From an uncultured Candidatus Saccharibacteria bacterium (GTDB taxonomy: Bacteria > Patescibacteria > Saccharimonadia > Saccharimonadales > UBA6022), in contig CAMLED010000050.1 in NCBI GenBank assembly GCA_946479115.1, positions 1-6,647 of the forward strand: a stretch of 6,647 bases of DNA, in the 5' to 3' direction. Position numbers and translations under genes: made by a program. Under the pieces are notes generated by a model. That model searched no databases and was not told the DNA's origin. It saw only the letters and a list, made by a program, of their open reading frames with translations. Positions 1-5,888 of the stretch are shown one piece after another (the first letter of the stretch is position 1; each line of letters begins with the position of its first letter).

Positions 1-34
1 CGATAATCAGAATGTTGGGAATATTTTTTGCCAT
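1..34 (-). CDS. 5' end of a gene cut by the window edge, possibly a response regulator
   Basis: Only the first eleven codons are inside the window and they read MAKNIPNILII, with a codon beginning with G next. The start ATG is preceded on the minus strand by AAGAGG at 40-45, five bases upstream, a good Shine-Dalgarno sequence and spacing, so a real start is likely. A short polar N-terminus followed by NILII fits the first beta strand of a CheY-like receiver (usually ILIIEDD or ILIVEDD), and the incomplete next codon could encode E or D. It would fit nucleotide-binding folds as well. The gene lies on the same strand as the membrane-protein gene at 191-574, 156 bp downstream of it. The product is a guess; the existence of the gene is fairly secure. 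Confidence 0.55.
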   Translation of the reverse strand, partial: MAKNIPNILII

Positions 35-190
35 AATTGCCTCTTACTATATCTTTCGCTGCGCTATCTAAGAATTAAAACATAAATGAAGTGCTTTGTC
101 CTGGTTTTCCAGTGCTTCTTACTATATAACGTATTTATTAATTTAACATTAAAATCTTATGTGAGTAGAATGAAGTACTGCTTATTCCAT
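35..190 (-). promoter_or_regulatory. AT-rich leader/promoter region of the left-edge gene
   Basis: This 156-bp gap has no convincing ORF. Read on the minus strand it holds a possible -10 box TATATA at 123-128 after a very AT-rich stretch, but no clear -35. A small hairpin, CTGG/CCAG around four bases, lies at 101-112. The ribosome binding site AAGAGG is at 40-45. The 11-mer ATATAGTAAGA (minus strand) occurs twice, at 118-128 and 42-52, the second copy touching the ribosome binding site. Transcription from the candidate -10 would give a leader of roughly 80 bases. No clear terminator for the 191-574 gene is visible, so read-through into the left gene is also possible. Confidence 0.3.
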
Positions 191-574
191 TTATACCTGT
201 CCTAGTACTGACGTCTTTGCACCCAACTGACGAATGTTTAGTTGATCCGTCTCGAGCGCTTCGATCATAAAAATAATTGACGCTTCAATAAAGATCAGTG
301 CATCGAGAAAGGCCACTTCATATAATCCGGCTAGTACGATGGTACTGCTACACAGCACTACAGCCGCCACAACCAGAAAGATTCGACCATAGAGTGAGCG
401 AGGCGGACGAAAGGCCAACAGACCAAGCAAGATAACAATCAACCCCAGGCGCACATATGCATACGCGACCGCGGTCGAGGCCATCCACATCAGAGGCGAG
501 TCTGGATTATATAATCCATCAAACAACATCGCGCCGATCAGCAGTATAGTTGTGACGATCAGTACTTGTTTCAT
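191..574 (-). CDS. Four-helix integral membrane protein, function unknown
   Basis: The product is a 127-residue hydrophobic protein that I cannot assign to a named family. Likely membrane segments are residues 4-19, 34-55, 64-84 and 87-105. The cytoplasmic-looking loop at 56-63 is RPPRSLYG, and a polar tail of about 20 residues follows helix four. The positive-inside rule puts both ends in the cytoplasm. R42 lies inside helix two, and D91, E97 and E105 lie in or near helix four, so the helices are not purely structural hydrophobic stretches. I chose ATG at 574 because GGAGG at 583-587 is eight bases upstream; the in-frame GTG at 583 overlaps that Shine-Dalgarno sequence and is unlikely. The gene is divergent from the first kinase gene. 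Both kinases lack membrane segments, so it could be a membrane partner for them, but only position suggests this. Confidence 0.75.
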   Translation of the reverse strand: MKQVLIVTTILLIGAMLFDGLYNPDSPLMWMASTAVAYAYVRLGLIVILLGLLAFRPPRSLYGRIFLVVAAVVLCSSTIVLAGLYEVAFLDALIFIEASIIFMIEALETDQLNIRQLGAKTSVLGQV

Positions 575-582
575 GCCCAACA

Positions 583-587
583 CCTCC
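583..587 (-). promoter_or_regulatory. Ribosome binding site that decides the start of the membrane-protein gene
   Basis: GGAGG on the minus strand ends eight bases before ATG 574. A GTG in the same frame at 581-583 overlaps it and would add three residues (MLG). The spacing favours the ATG. Confidence 0.7.
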
Positions 588-597
588 GCTAACTCTG

Positions 598-606
598 TCT
601 ATACCA
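598..606 (-). promoter_or_regulatory. Candidate extended -10 promoter of the membrane-protein gene
   Basis: On the minus strand TGG TATAGA gives an extended -10 element (hexamer at 598-603). No good -35 is seen at the proper distance. Transcription would start near 591, leaving a leader of only about 17 bases with the GGAGG inside it. This is a weak prediction. Confidence 0.3.
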
Positions 607-685
607 TAACAACCCCTATCGGGCACTTCTGTAAGATTTTTTACTTTTTCACCATGTCTATAGATTAATTTAGACCCAAAAGTGG

Positions 686-694
686 TGGTATAAT
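686..694 (+). promoter_or_regulatory. Extended -10 promoter of the kinase cluster
   Basis: TGG followed by a perfect TATAAT (689-694) forms an extended -10 element, which can work without a good -35; the sequence around 666-671 is only AT-rich. The start point would be near 701, giving a leader of about 38 bases before the first kinase ATG. A 7-bp perfect inverted repeat (692-698 and 704-710) overlaps the box and the predicted start point and could be an operator. Confidence 0.5.
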
Positions 695-710
695 AATAGG
701 GAGTATTATT
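692..710. repeat. Perfect 7-bp inverted repeat over the kinase promoter
   Basis: AATAATA and TATTATT flank the five bases GGGAG. The dyad overlaps the last three bases of the TATAAT box and the expected transcription start, a common place for a repressor site. It is AT-only in the arms, so chance is a real alternative. Confidence 0.4.
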
Positions 711-738
711 TAGCTGTTCAGTAGTTACAACATCACAT

Positions 739-2400
739 ATGCTTACATTACTTAGTCAACTGACTACCGTAGTCGAACGTCCAGTGGTTGCAAAACACCT
801 TGCAAACAAGCTGGAAGCTGATGACCTGATAATTTTTGTACGTGACAGCGTCTCCGGTGTATTTTTGCCTGCTCCAGGCTTTGACAAAGACTTTATTCAA
901 CATGATGCCTGGCATGCATTTTTAGACCGTTGTACTAAAACGGGTACCTATACGACCACCCTCCCTCACCAAACAATCCATAATAAAACCGTCCGAATGA
1001 CCGTTTTATCCCATCGCGGAAGGCTGGCGATTGCTATTATTGGCGAGCAGCCATCAGAGAAAATGCTTGCTGCGCTGCGCCAGCTACTTCCACTCCTTGC
1101 CACCATGTTCCACTACGAACAGTCGGCCAGCCAATCGAGCCGCTATATACAACAGGCAGAAGCATCAGTGACTGCACACCGTAATATTACCCGCAAACTC
1201 GATGCTGCCCGTAAAAGCCTCCAGGCGGCGCTTGCCGAAAAAGACAATGAAATTCATGAACGTATCAAATCCGAGGCGGCGCTTGCCGAAAGTGAACATC
1301 GGTTCCGGTTTATGGCTGAGTCACTTTCAACCATGATCTTTACCGCTAAAGCCAATGGTCAATTAGATTATGTCAGCCCTCAATGGGAAAGCTACACAGG
1401 AATTCCTACTAAAAGTATCTTAGAAAATGGCCTTAGCTCAGCCCTTCATCCAGATGACACAGATGTAGTGACCCAGCTGTGGTTGTCGGCGTATGAATCG
1501 GGCAAAACCATCACCCAGGAGGTTCGCATTAGACGTGCCGATGGTACCTATCGCTGGCATCTCTCGCGTGCCGATGCCATGCGCAATGACGATGGTGAAA
1601 TCACTATGTGGGTTGGCTCTAGTACAGACATTGAAGATGTAAAGTCTAACATGGAAAAGAAACTCGAGCTGGAAGAGAAAACTGAAATACTCACGCGCCA
1701 ACAGCACGACCTACTAGAACTCAACGCTGCCAAAGATGAGTTTATTCGTCTCGCCTCTCACCAACTGCGCACTCCTGCGACAGGTGTCAAAATGTACATC
1801 GGGATGTTAATGGGTGGCTACGCCGACGAACCGACCGAAAGCCAAATGAAGATGCTCGATCAAGCATACACCAGCAACGATCGACAGCTACAGATTATCG
1901 ATGATCTTCTCAAAGTAGCGACAGTCGATGCAGGTAAAGTACTCCTCAGCAAGGAAGTATGTAACCTTGAACTACTCATCAAAGACGTGATCGACGAACT
2001 AGGCCACACACTTGCCGCCAAGCAGCAAACCATCGTCTTTATCCCACCACACAAACCTATTAAAGCCGAGGTAGATCGACGATTTATTCGCATGGTGATC
2101 GAGAACCTGATTGATAATGCTAGTAAATATTCAGCCGCCGACACGACAATCACTGTCAGTATTGCTCGTAAACAACACACTGAAATCACCATTATTGATC
2201 AGGGTGTTGGCATAGCCAAGAAAGATCAGGCGCAGTTATTCAAGAAATTCAGTCGCATCCATAATGCCATGTCAATATCCGCGTCTGGAACTGGTTTGGG
2301 ACTTTACTGGGCTAAAGAAATTATTACGCTCCATGGCGGTGATATTACCCTTAATTCAAAGCTTCACCACGGTTCGACGTTTACTATACAATTACCATAA
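739..2400 (+). CDS. Soluble sensor histidine kinase (GAF-like, coiled coil, PAS, HisKA, HATPase_c)
   Basis: This 553-residue kinase should autophosphorylate a histidine in response to a cytoplasmic signal and pass the phosphate to a receiver, plausibly the one encoded at 3658-4047. Residues 1-125 form an alpha/beta region resembling the GAF-like N-terminus of some kinases (LIIFVRDSVSG, LPAPGF). Residues 126-185 look like a coiled coil. Residues 184-302 are a PAS domain with a typical C-terminal part (RRADGTYRW ... WVGSSTDIED). The HisKA helix carries H341 in SHQLRTPATG. The ATPase domain has the N box ENLIDNASKYS (455-465), the G1 box DQGVGIA (487-493), the F-box region FKKFSRI (501-507) and the G2 box GTGLGL (517-522). 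All catalytic boxes are present. No signal peptide or membrane helix is seen. The ATG at 739 has no recognisable Shine-Dalgarno sequence, unlike the other starts in the window, and no alternative start codon exists between it and the upstream in-frame stop at 697. The ligand of the GAF-like and PAS domains cannot be read from the sequence. Confidence 0.93.
   Translation: MLTLLSQLTTVVERPVVAKHLANKLEADDLIIFVRDSVSGVFLPAPGFDKDFIQHDAWHAFLDRCTKTGTYTTTLPHQTIHNKTVRMTVLSHRGRLAIAIIGEQPSEKMLAALRQLLPLLATMFHYEQSASQSSRYIQQAEASVTAHRNITRKLDAARKSLQAALAEKDNEIHERIKSEAALAESEHRFRFMAESLSTMIFTAKANGQLDYVSPQWESYTGIPTKSILENGLSSALHPDDTDVVTQLWLSAYESGKTITQEVRIRRADGTYRWHLSRADAMRNDDGEITMWVGSSTDIEDVKSNMEKKLELEEKTEILTRQQHDLLELNAAKDEFIRLASHQLRTPATGVKMYIGMLMGGYADEPTESQMKMLDQAYTSNDRQLQIIDDLLKVATVDAGKVLLSKEVCNLELLIKDVIDELGHTLAAKQQTIVFIPPHKPIKAEVDRRFIRMVIENLIDNASKYSAADTTITVSIARKQHTEITIIDQGVGIAKKDQAQLFKKFSRIHNAMSISASGTGLGLYWAKEIITLHGGDITLNSKLHHGSTFTIQLP
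1223..1291 (+). repeat. Two perfect 18-bp copies in the kinase coiled-coil linker
   Basis: AGGCGGCGCTTGCCGAAA occurs at 1223-1240 and again at 1274-1291, exactly 51 bases (17 codons) apart. Both are in the same frame and encode AALAE in the linker between the GAF-like region and the PAS domain. The intervening codons differ, so this is either a remnant of a small internal duplication or a coding coincidence in an Ala/Glu-rich helix. Confidence 0.7.
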
Positions 2401-2422
2401 GCATAAATTGTAAAAACCATGC

Positions 2423-2450
2423 TTGCGAATTAAAGACATTGTTATACAAT
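2423..2450 (+). promoter_or_regulatory. Candidate promoter of the second kinase gene
   Basis: TTGCGA (2423-2428) and TACAAT (2445-2450) are separated by 16 bases, an acceptable sigma-70-type arrangement. The -10 lies inside a small dyad, ATTGT TAT ACAAT (2438-2450). This would let the second kinase and the receiver be expressed apart from the first kinase. The 113-bp gap between the kinase genes (2401-2513) otherwise holds only the ribosome binding site and shows no clear terminator. Confidence 0.4.
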
Positions 2451-2500
2451 CATAAGTAGATACCGCTCTCACTTCCGTTTAATAATCTAAATCGTTTCTA

Positions 2501-2506
2501 AAGAGG
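2501..2506 (+). promoter_or_regulatory. Ribosome binding site of the second kinase
   Basis: AAGAGG lies seven bases before the ATG at 2514 and fixes that start. Confidence 0.75.
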
Positions 2507-2513
2507 AAACACA

Positions 2514-3665
2514 ATGGGTCCCCAACGAGGAGAAAAAGATACAAGTAAGTATCAACTCATGGTAGATCGCATAGAAATATATGCCATCTTTCTTCTGGAC
2601 CCCTCAGGTTATATCGAAACATGGAACAGTGGTGCCGAAAGCATCATAGGCTATATGCCTGATGAAATTATTGGCAAACACCTCTCTCTTCTTTATACGC
2701 CAACAAGCGTCAAGGCAAAGGAGCCTGACAAGGAGTTACTGCGCGCAACTGAATCTGGCCATGTCGAGGATGAAGACTGGCTGGTTAAAAAAGATGGCAC
2801 TCGCTTTTGGGCGAGTGTTGTTACTACTGCCCTATTTAACGACACTGGTGCTTTAATTGGTTTTGCTAATATTACTAGGGATATTACCGACAAAAAACGT
2901 AGCAAAGACGCCCTCATTGTCGCCAATAAAATGCTCAAATACCAGCATGTTGAACTTGAATTACTTAATACCGTCAAAGATGAATTCGTAACACTTGCAT
3001 CACACCAGCTGCGTACGCCAGCGACTGGCATCAAGCAGTTTCTAGGGATGTTAATTGAAGGGTATGCTGGCACCCTGACCGAACAACAAATGTCGTTTAT
3101 ACAAAAAGCCTACGACAGTAATGAACGCCAGATTGACCTGGTGAACAGTTTACTGCGCACCGCTCAGGTTGATGCCGGCAAAGTCAGTCTCAACAAATCC
3201 TTTGCTAACCTGCGCACCATCGTTAACGAAGTCAGCGACAGTTTGCGTGATGTATTCGAAAGTCGCAGACAATCGATCACGATCATTGAACAGCAGCCGG
3301 TAGCTGATATTTACATTGATGAACCACGCATTCGCATGGTACTTGAAAACCTGATCGATAATGCCAGTAAATATACCGATGAAGGTGGCCAGATAATCGT
3401 CAGTCTTAGTGAAACTCGAGGCTATGCCGAGATTAGCATTAAAGATACTGGCGTCGGTATAGCCGCACCTGACATTAAACACGTATTCGACAAGTTTAAT
3501 CGCATTCCAAATCGATTATCTGAAGTGGTCGGTGGTACCGGACTTGGACTTTATTGGGCCAAGAAGATTGTCGCCCTCCACAAAGGTACCATTAAAGTTG
3601 TATCTGAGCTGGATGTTGGTACCGAGTTTATTGTCAAAATTCCAAAAGGAGTAGTGCGTGTATAA
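2514..3665 (+). CDS. Soluble PAS-domain sensor histidine kinase
   Basis: The 383-residue product has one N-terminal PAS domain (about residues 13-127), a short helical linker (128-155), a HisKA domain and an ATPase domain. The PAS sequence (YAIFLLDPSGYIETWNSGAE, then GYMPDEIIGKHLSLLYTP) resembles a widespread PAS type of soluble bacterial kinases. It lacks the NCRFLQ cysteine motif of LOV photosensors. H164 lies in SHQLRTPATG; the N box is ENLIDNASKYT (278-288), the G1 box DTGVGIA (311-317) and the G2 box GTGLGL (341-346). The catalytic core matches that of the preceding kinase closely enough (SHQLRTPATG, VDAGKV, ENLIDNASKY, GTGLGLYWAK) to suggest tandem duplication, while the sensory parts differ. 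No membrane segment is present. The gene ends 8 bp inside the receiver gene, which points to translational coupling and makes that receiver its probable partner. Confidence 0.93.
   Translation: MGPQRGEKDTSKYQLMVDRIEIYAIFLLDPSGYIETWNSGAESIIGYMPDEIIGKHLSLLYTPTSVKAKEPDKELLRATESGHVEDEDWLVKKDGTRFWASVVTTALFNDTGALIGFANITRDITDKKRSKDALIVANKMLKYQHVELELLNTVKDEFVTLASHQLRTPATGIKQFLGMLIEGYAGTLTEQQMSFIQKAYDSNERQIDLVNSLLRTAQVDAGKVSLNKSFANLRTIVNEVSDSLRDVFESRRQSITIIEQQPVADIYIDEPRIRMVLENLIDNASKYTDEGGQIIVSLSETRGYAEISIKDTGVGIAAPDIKHVFDKFNRIPNRLSEVVGGTGLGLYWAKKIVALHKGTIKVVSELDVGTEFIVKIPKGVVRV
3644..3651 (+). promoter_or_regulatory. Ribosome binding site for the GTG-started receiver gene
   Basis: AAAAGGAG inside the end of the kinase gene lies six bases before GTG 3658. 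It supports the GTG start, since there is no ATG near the first conserved residues of the receiver. Confidence 0.7.
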
Positions 3666-4047
3666 TATCCTGCTCGTTGAGGATGATAGCGCGATACGCG
3701 AAGCATTTGCGTTAATTCTTGGACTTAATGAAAAATACACCGTCACGACTGCAGAGAATGGTCAGGTTGCTCTGGATCTGTGCAAAGAGCATTACTATAA
3801 TCTGATTTTGCTTGATATCATGATGCCGATTGTCGATGGCATAGGGTTCTTGAAGGAATACACCGCTAACTATCAAAATGATGTCGCAAAGATTGTTATC
3901 ATGAGTAATTTATCGTCAGGTAGCGAGCTGTCACTGGTTCAAGATTATGGAGTTGAGCGAGCTATTTTGAAAAGCTCGCTCACACCTATGAAATTATTAT
4001 CAATCGTTGATGAAACACTTGGTAATAAACCTGCGGCAACTTCTTGA
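3658..4047 (+). CDS. Single-domain CheY-like response regulator
   Basis: The 129-residue product is a stand-alone receiver that would accept phosphate from the adjacent kinase or kinases. Key positions are visible: acidic pocket E8/D9/D10 (LLVEDD), phosphoacceptor D53 in LLDIMMP, the hydroxyl switch residue S83 and the conserved lysine K105. The lysine is followed by SS rather than the usual proline. There is no DNA-binding or enzymatic domain, so output must be by protein contact or by phosphotransfer. The start is GTG, supported by AAAAGGAG at 3644-3651, and the first eight bases overlap the kinase gene. The stop TGA at 4045-4047 directly abuts the stop of the convergent 598-codon gene. The 3' part contains a perfect 10-bp inverted repeat (3954-3982). 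Confidence 0.93.
   Translation: MYNILLVEDDSAIREAFALILGLNEKYTVTTAENGQVALDLCKEHYYNLILLDIMMPIVDGIGFLKEYTANYQNDVAKIVIMSNLSSGSELSLVQDYGVERAILKSSLTPMKLLSIVDETLGNKPAATS
3954..3982. repeat. Perfect 10-bp inverted repeat inside the receiver gene
   Basis: TGAGCGAGCT (3954-3963) and AGCTCGCTCA (3973-3982) can pair fully around a nine-base loop. An extra copy of AGCGAGCT at 3922-3929 could compete as the left arm. The hairpin is within codons for the GVERAILKSSL region. It lies about 66 bases past the stop of the convergent 598-codon gene, so it could help end transcription of that gene. There is no T run on either side, so it is not a standard intrinsic terminator. Confidence 0.6.
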
Positions 4048-5844
4048 TTACGCGAGGCTGCGATTACGTACAGCAAGGACGAGTGTTCGCGCTGCTGCTC
4101 CGAAAAGGCTAATGACAAATGCTGCGGTGACAAGAGGAAGGAAATCAATACCTGACTTAGGCTGTGGAGTAGGCGTTGAATTGCTTGGTGGTGTCACGGT
4201 GGTTAGTGCGGACAATACTTCAGGTTCCTCTGCTGCTACCGTTTCTTCAGCAGGTGCAGGTGGCTGAGCTAAACTAGCGCTGAGAACTGGCAAGTTACGC
4301 GTGACACTTGTCGCTGCTTTCTCAACAAACTGGAAGACTTGCGGAGGCTGCTGCGCCGCAGGTGGAGTTGTAGTTTGCGTTGGCTGATTACCACGTTCTG
4401 TATCAACTCCGAAGCTTCCGAACCAGCTACCGAATACGTTGATAAATAGTACACCAAACCAGCCAGACAGCCCCATCTGCGTGTTGCTAACATTGGCTAC
4501 GTTGGCAGATGCAGTAGCATTACCACTTGTTGCATTGCCTGCGTTGGTATTTTTACTGACTGTCGCATCGCCAGATTGTGAATTAAGATTTATATTATTC
4601 GTTATCTGGTTATTAGTATCGGCGTTAATCGTTAAATCAGGTGTCGCTGTGTTGCTAGTCACACCACTACCGAGGGCGGCGGCAGTTGCTCCGGCAGGCG
4701 CATCAACGATCAGTCCAACCCATTGTCCTAAGACGTTTACGAAGACAAGCAAACTGTTGCTCGCAACAATTTGATGTCCAGATAGGTTCAATAGAACGAC
4801 ATTCGTCTTTGCTTGGCCGGTAGTTGCACTACCCGCATTAGTATTATCTGCCACGGTTGCATCACCGCTTGCTGCCGTTAGATTGATGTTGTTAATGATA
4901 GACTGTGTGTCATCCGATGACACGACGAGTGAACTATCAGGTGACGATGTACTGCCCTGGTTTGCAGCTAACAATTGCGGCAAGAAGTCTGGTGCCACCA
5001 ATATGTCGCCGTCAAGGTTTCCATAAATATTCACCGTACCAACAAATGATTGGTTCGTGGCAATAATCGAATTGATGATATTCATTACATTAGCCACGGT
5101 ATTTGCGCTACCGGATGTTGCATTTCCTGCAGTTGTATTCTGCGTGACTGCCGCATCACCACTCGTCGCATTGAGCGTAACGTCATTATTAATTGTCGCA
5201 TTCGTATTGGCGGTAATCGATGTATCAGTTGGCTGCGCGGCTGCTTGTAGCATAGCTTTTAGTAACATCGGATATAGCATGATGTCACCATGAACGTCAC
5301 CGACAATATCGGCAACAAAAGTTGCAAATTCTGGGCCACCAGCACTGACTGATGAGTTAATTGTATTCATAATTGTTGCGACTGCAGAGGCATCGCCTGT
5401 TGTAGCGCTACCGCCTGTTGTATTACTACCGACTGTTGCGTTACCGGTCGTAGCGTTGGATACCAGTTCATTATCAATTGTCGCATTAGTGTTAGCGGTA
5501 ATGTCGGTCGATGCGGTCGCAGGATCATTAGTAGCTGTTGTTGGTTGCGGAGTCGAGTCGGTCGTAACAGGAGCAGGCGCAACAACGACTGGCTGAGGTG
5601 CAGCCTCATAGCGACCTGTTGAAGGATTAAATACCCACTTATCGCTATCCCAACGACGTGTGTCAGGATTATAATTGTACACTCGCTCTGGAGCCGGAGG
5701 GGCGGCTGGAGCCTCGGGTGCTGCTTCAGGTGCTATTGTTCCATCGGTTGTTTCAGCGAACGCTGCCATAGGATAGCCACTCGCTAGCACTACCATTGAT
5801 ACGTACATCAGACACAGCCGAATGGTGTTCTTAATTTTATGCAT
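4048..5844 (-). CDS. Secreted, membrane-anchored four-repeat surface protein, function unknown
   Basis: The 598-residue protein starts with a signal peptide (residues 1-30, likely cut after AFA). A Pro/Ala linker follows, then a pair of aromatic motifs with NPDT and NPST (55-80), then a Thr/Pro linker. Four repeats of about 75 residues start about every 95 residues (115-189, 210-283, 306-380, 405-480). Each begins with an Asn/Thr-rich strand-like segment, carries the core SGDATVxxNTNAGNATSG and ends in a hydrophobic stretch. Residues 485-565 are Pro/Thr/Ala-rich. A hydrophobic helix (about 568-585) and the basic tail RNRSLA end the protein, consistent with an anchor in the cytoplasmic membrane. 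No LPxTG motif is seen. The repeat pattern suggests a beta-rich, possibly solenoid, surface structure; this is inference. I recall similar Asn/Thr-rich repeats in uncharacterised Saccharibacteria proteins. Start ATG 5844 follows GAGGAGGGGG with GGAGG six bases upstream. It shares its repeat core with the 197-residue protein encoded just upstream. Confidence 0.88.
   Translation of the reverse strand: MHKIKNTIRLCLMYVSMVVLASGYPMAAFAETTDGTIAPEAAPEAPAAPPAPERVYNYNPDTRRWDSDKWVFNPSTGRYEAAPQPVVVAPAPVTTDSTPQPTTATNDPATASTDITANTNATIDNELVSNATTGNATVGSNTTGGSATTGDASAVATIMNTINSSVSAGGPEFATFVADIVGDVHGDIMLYPMLLKAMLQAAAQPTDTSITANTNATINNDVTLNATSGDAAVTQNTTAGNATSGSANTVANVMNIINSIIATNQSFVGTVNIYGNLDGDILVAPDFLPQLLAANQGSTSSPDSSLVVSSDDTQSIINNINLTAASGDATVADNTNAGSATTGQAKTNVVLLNLSGHQIVASNSLLVFVNVLGQWVGLIVDAPAGATAAALGSGVTSNTATPDLTINADTNNQITNNINLNSQSGDATVSKNTNAGNATSGNATASANVANVSNTQMGLSGWFGVLFINVFGSWFGSFGVDTERGNQPTQTTTPPAAQQPPQVFQFVEKAATSVTRNLPVLSASLAQPPAPAEETVAAEEPEVLSALTTVTPPSNSTPTPQPKSGIDFLPLVTAAFVISLFGAAARTLVLAVRNRSLA
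4405..5508 (-). repeat. Four tandem protein-level repeats in the 598-residue surface protein
   Basis: The repeats correspond to about 5278-5508, 4996-5223, 4705-4938 and 4405-4641, in protein order. Shared positions include ITANTNATI-N or a related opening, then [ST]G[DN]A[TA]V, NT[TN][AG]G[NS]AT[ST]G, and a closing hydrophobic part with GDI or GLIV. Repeats one and two are closest to each other, and three and four share the QSIINNINL/QITNNINL opening and NTNAG, which suggests stepwise duplication. The copies are too diverged in DNA to be recent. Confidence 0.8.
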
Positions 5845-5846
5845 AC

Positions 5847-5858
5847 ACCCCCTCCTCT
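5847..5858 (-). promoter_or_regulatory. Strong purine-rich ribosome binding site of the 598-codon gene
   Basis: Reading AGAGGAGGGGGT on the minus strand, with GGAGG at 5851-5855 six bases before the ATG. It is among the strongest Shine-Dalgarno sequences in the window and suggests efficient translation. Confidence 0.8.
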
Positions 5859-5888
5859 ACTTTGGTTGATGAAGAATAAATTCTAGGT

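Noticed and set aside
575..583. GTG at 583 as the start of the membrane-protein gene
   Set aside because: It overlaps the GGAGG sequence that is well spaced for ATG 574.
2399..2424. AAGCAT/ATGCTT inverted repeat after the first kinase as a terminator
   Set aside because: Only six pairs around a 14-base loop, AT-rich and without a following T run.
2514..2900. LOV-type photosensor in the second kinase
   Set aside because: The PAS domain lacks the conserved flavin-binding cysteine motif.
4048..4200. LPxTG-type sortase anchoring of the surface protein
   Set aside because: The C-terminus has a hydrophobic helix and basic tail, but the sequence before it (QPKSGID) does not match a sortase motif; a plain membrane anchor is enough.
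4007..4267. Plus-strand frame spanning the end of the receiver gene
   Set aside because: It overlaps two well-supported genes in other frames and shows no domain.
4439..4774. Plus-strand hydrophobic frame opposite the 598-codon gene
   Set aside because: Antisense to the repeat region; the Leu/Val-rich translation is the complement of Ala/Thr/Asn codons, and no ribosome binding site was seen.
4405..5508. Regular repeats as a possible CRISPR array
   Set aside because: The periodicity is at protein level inside one open frame, the copies differ in DNA and there are no short identical repeats with unique spacers.
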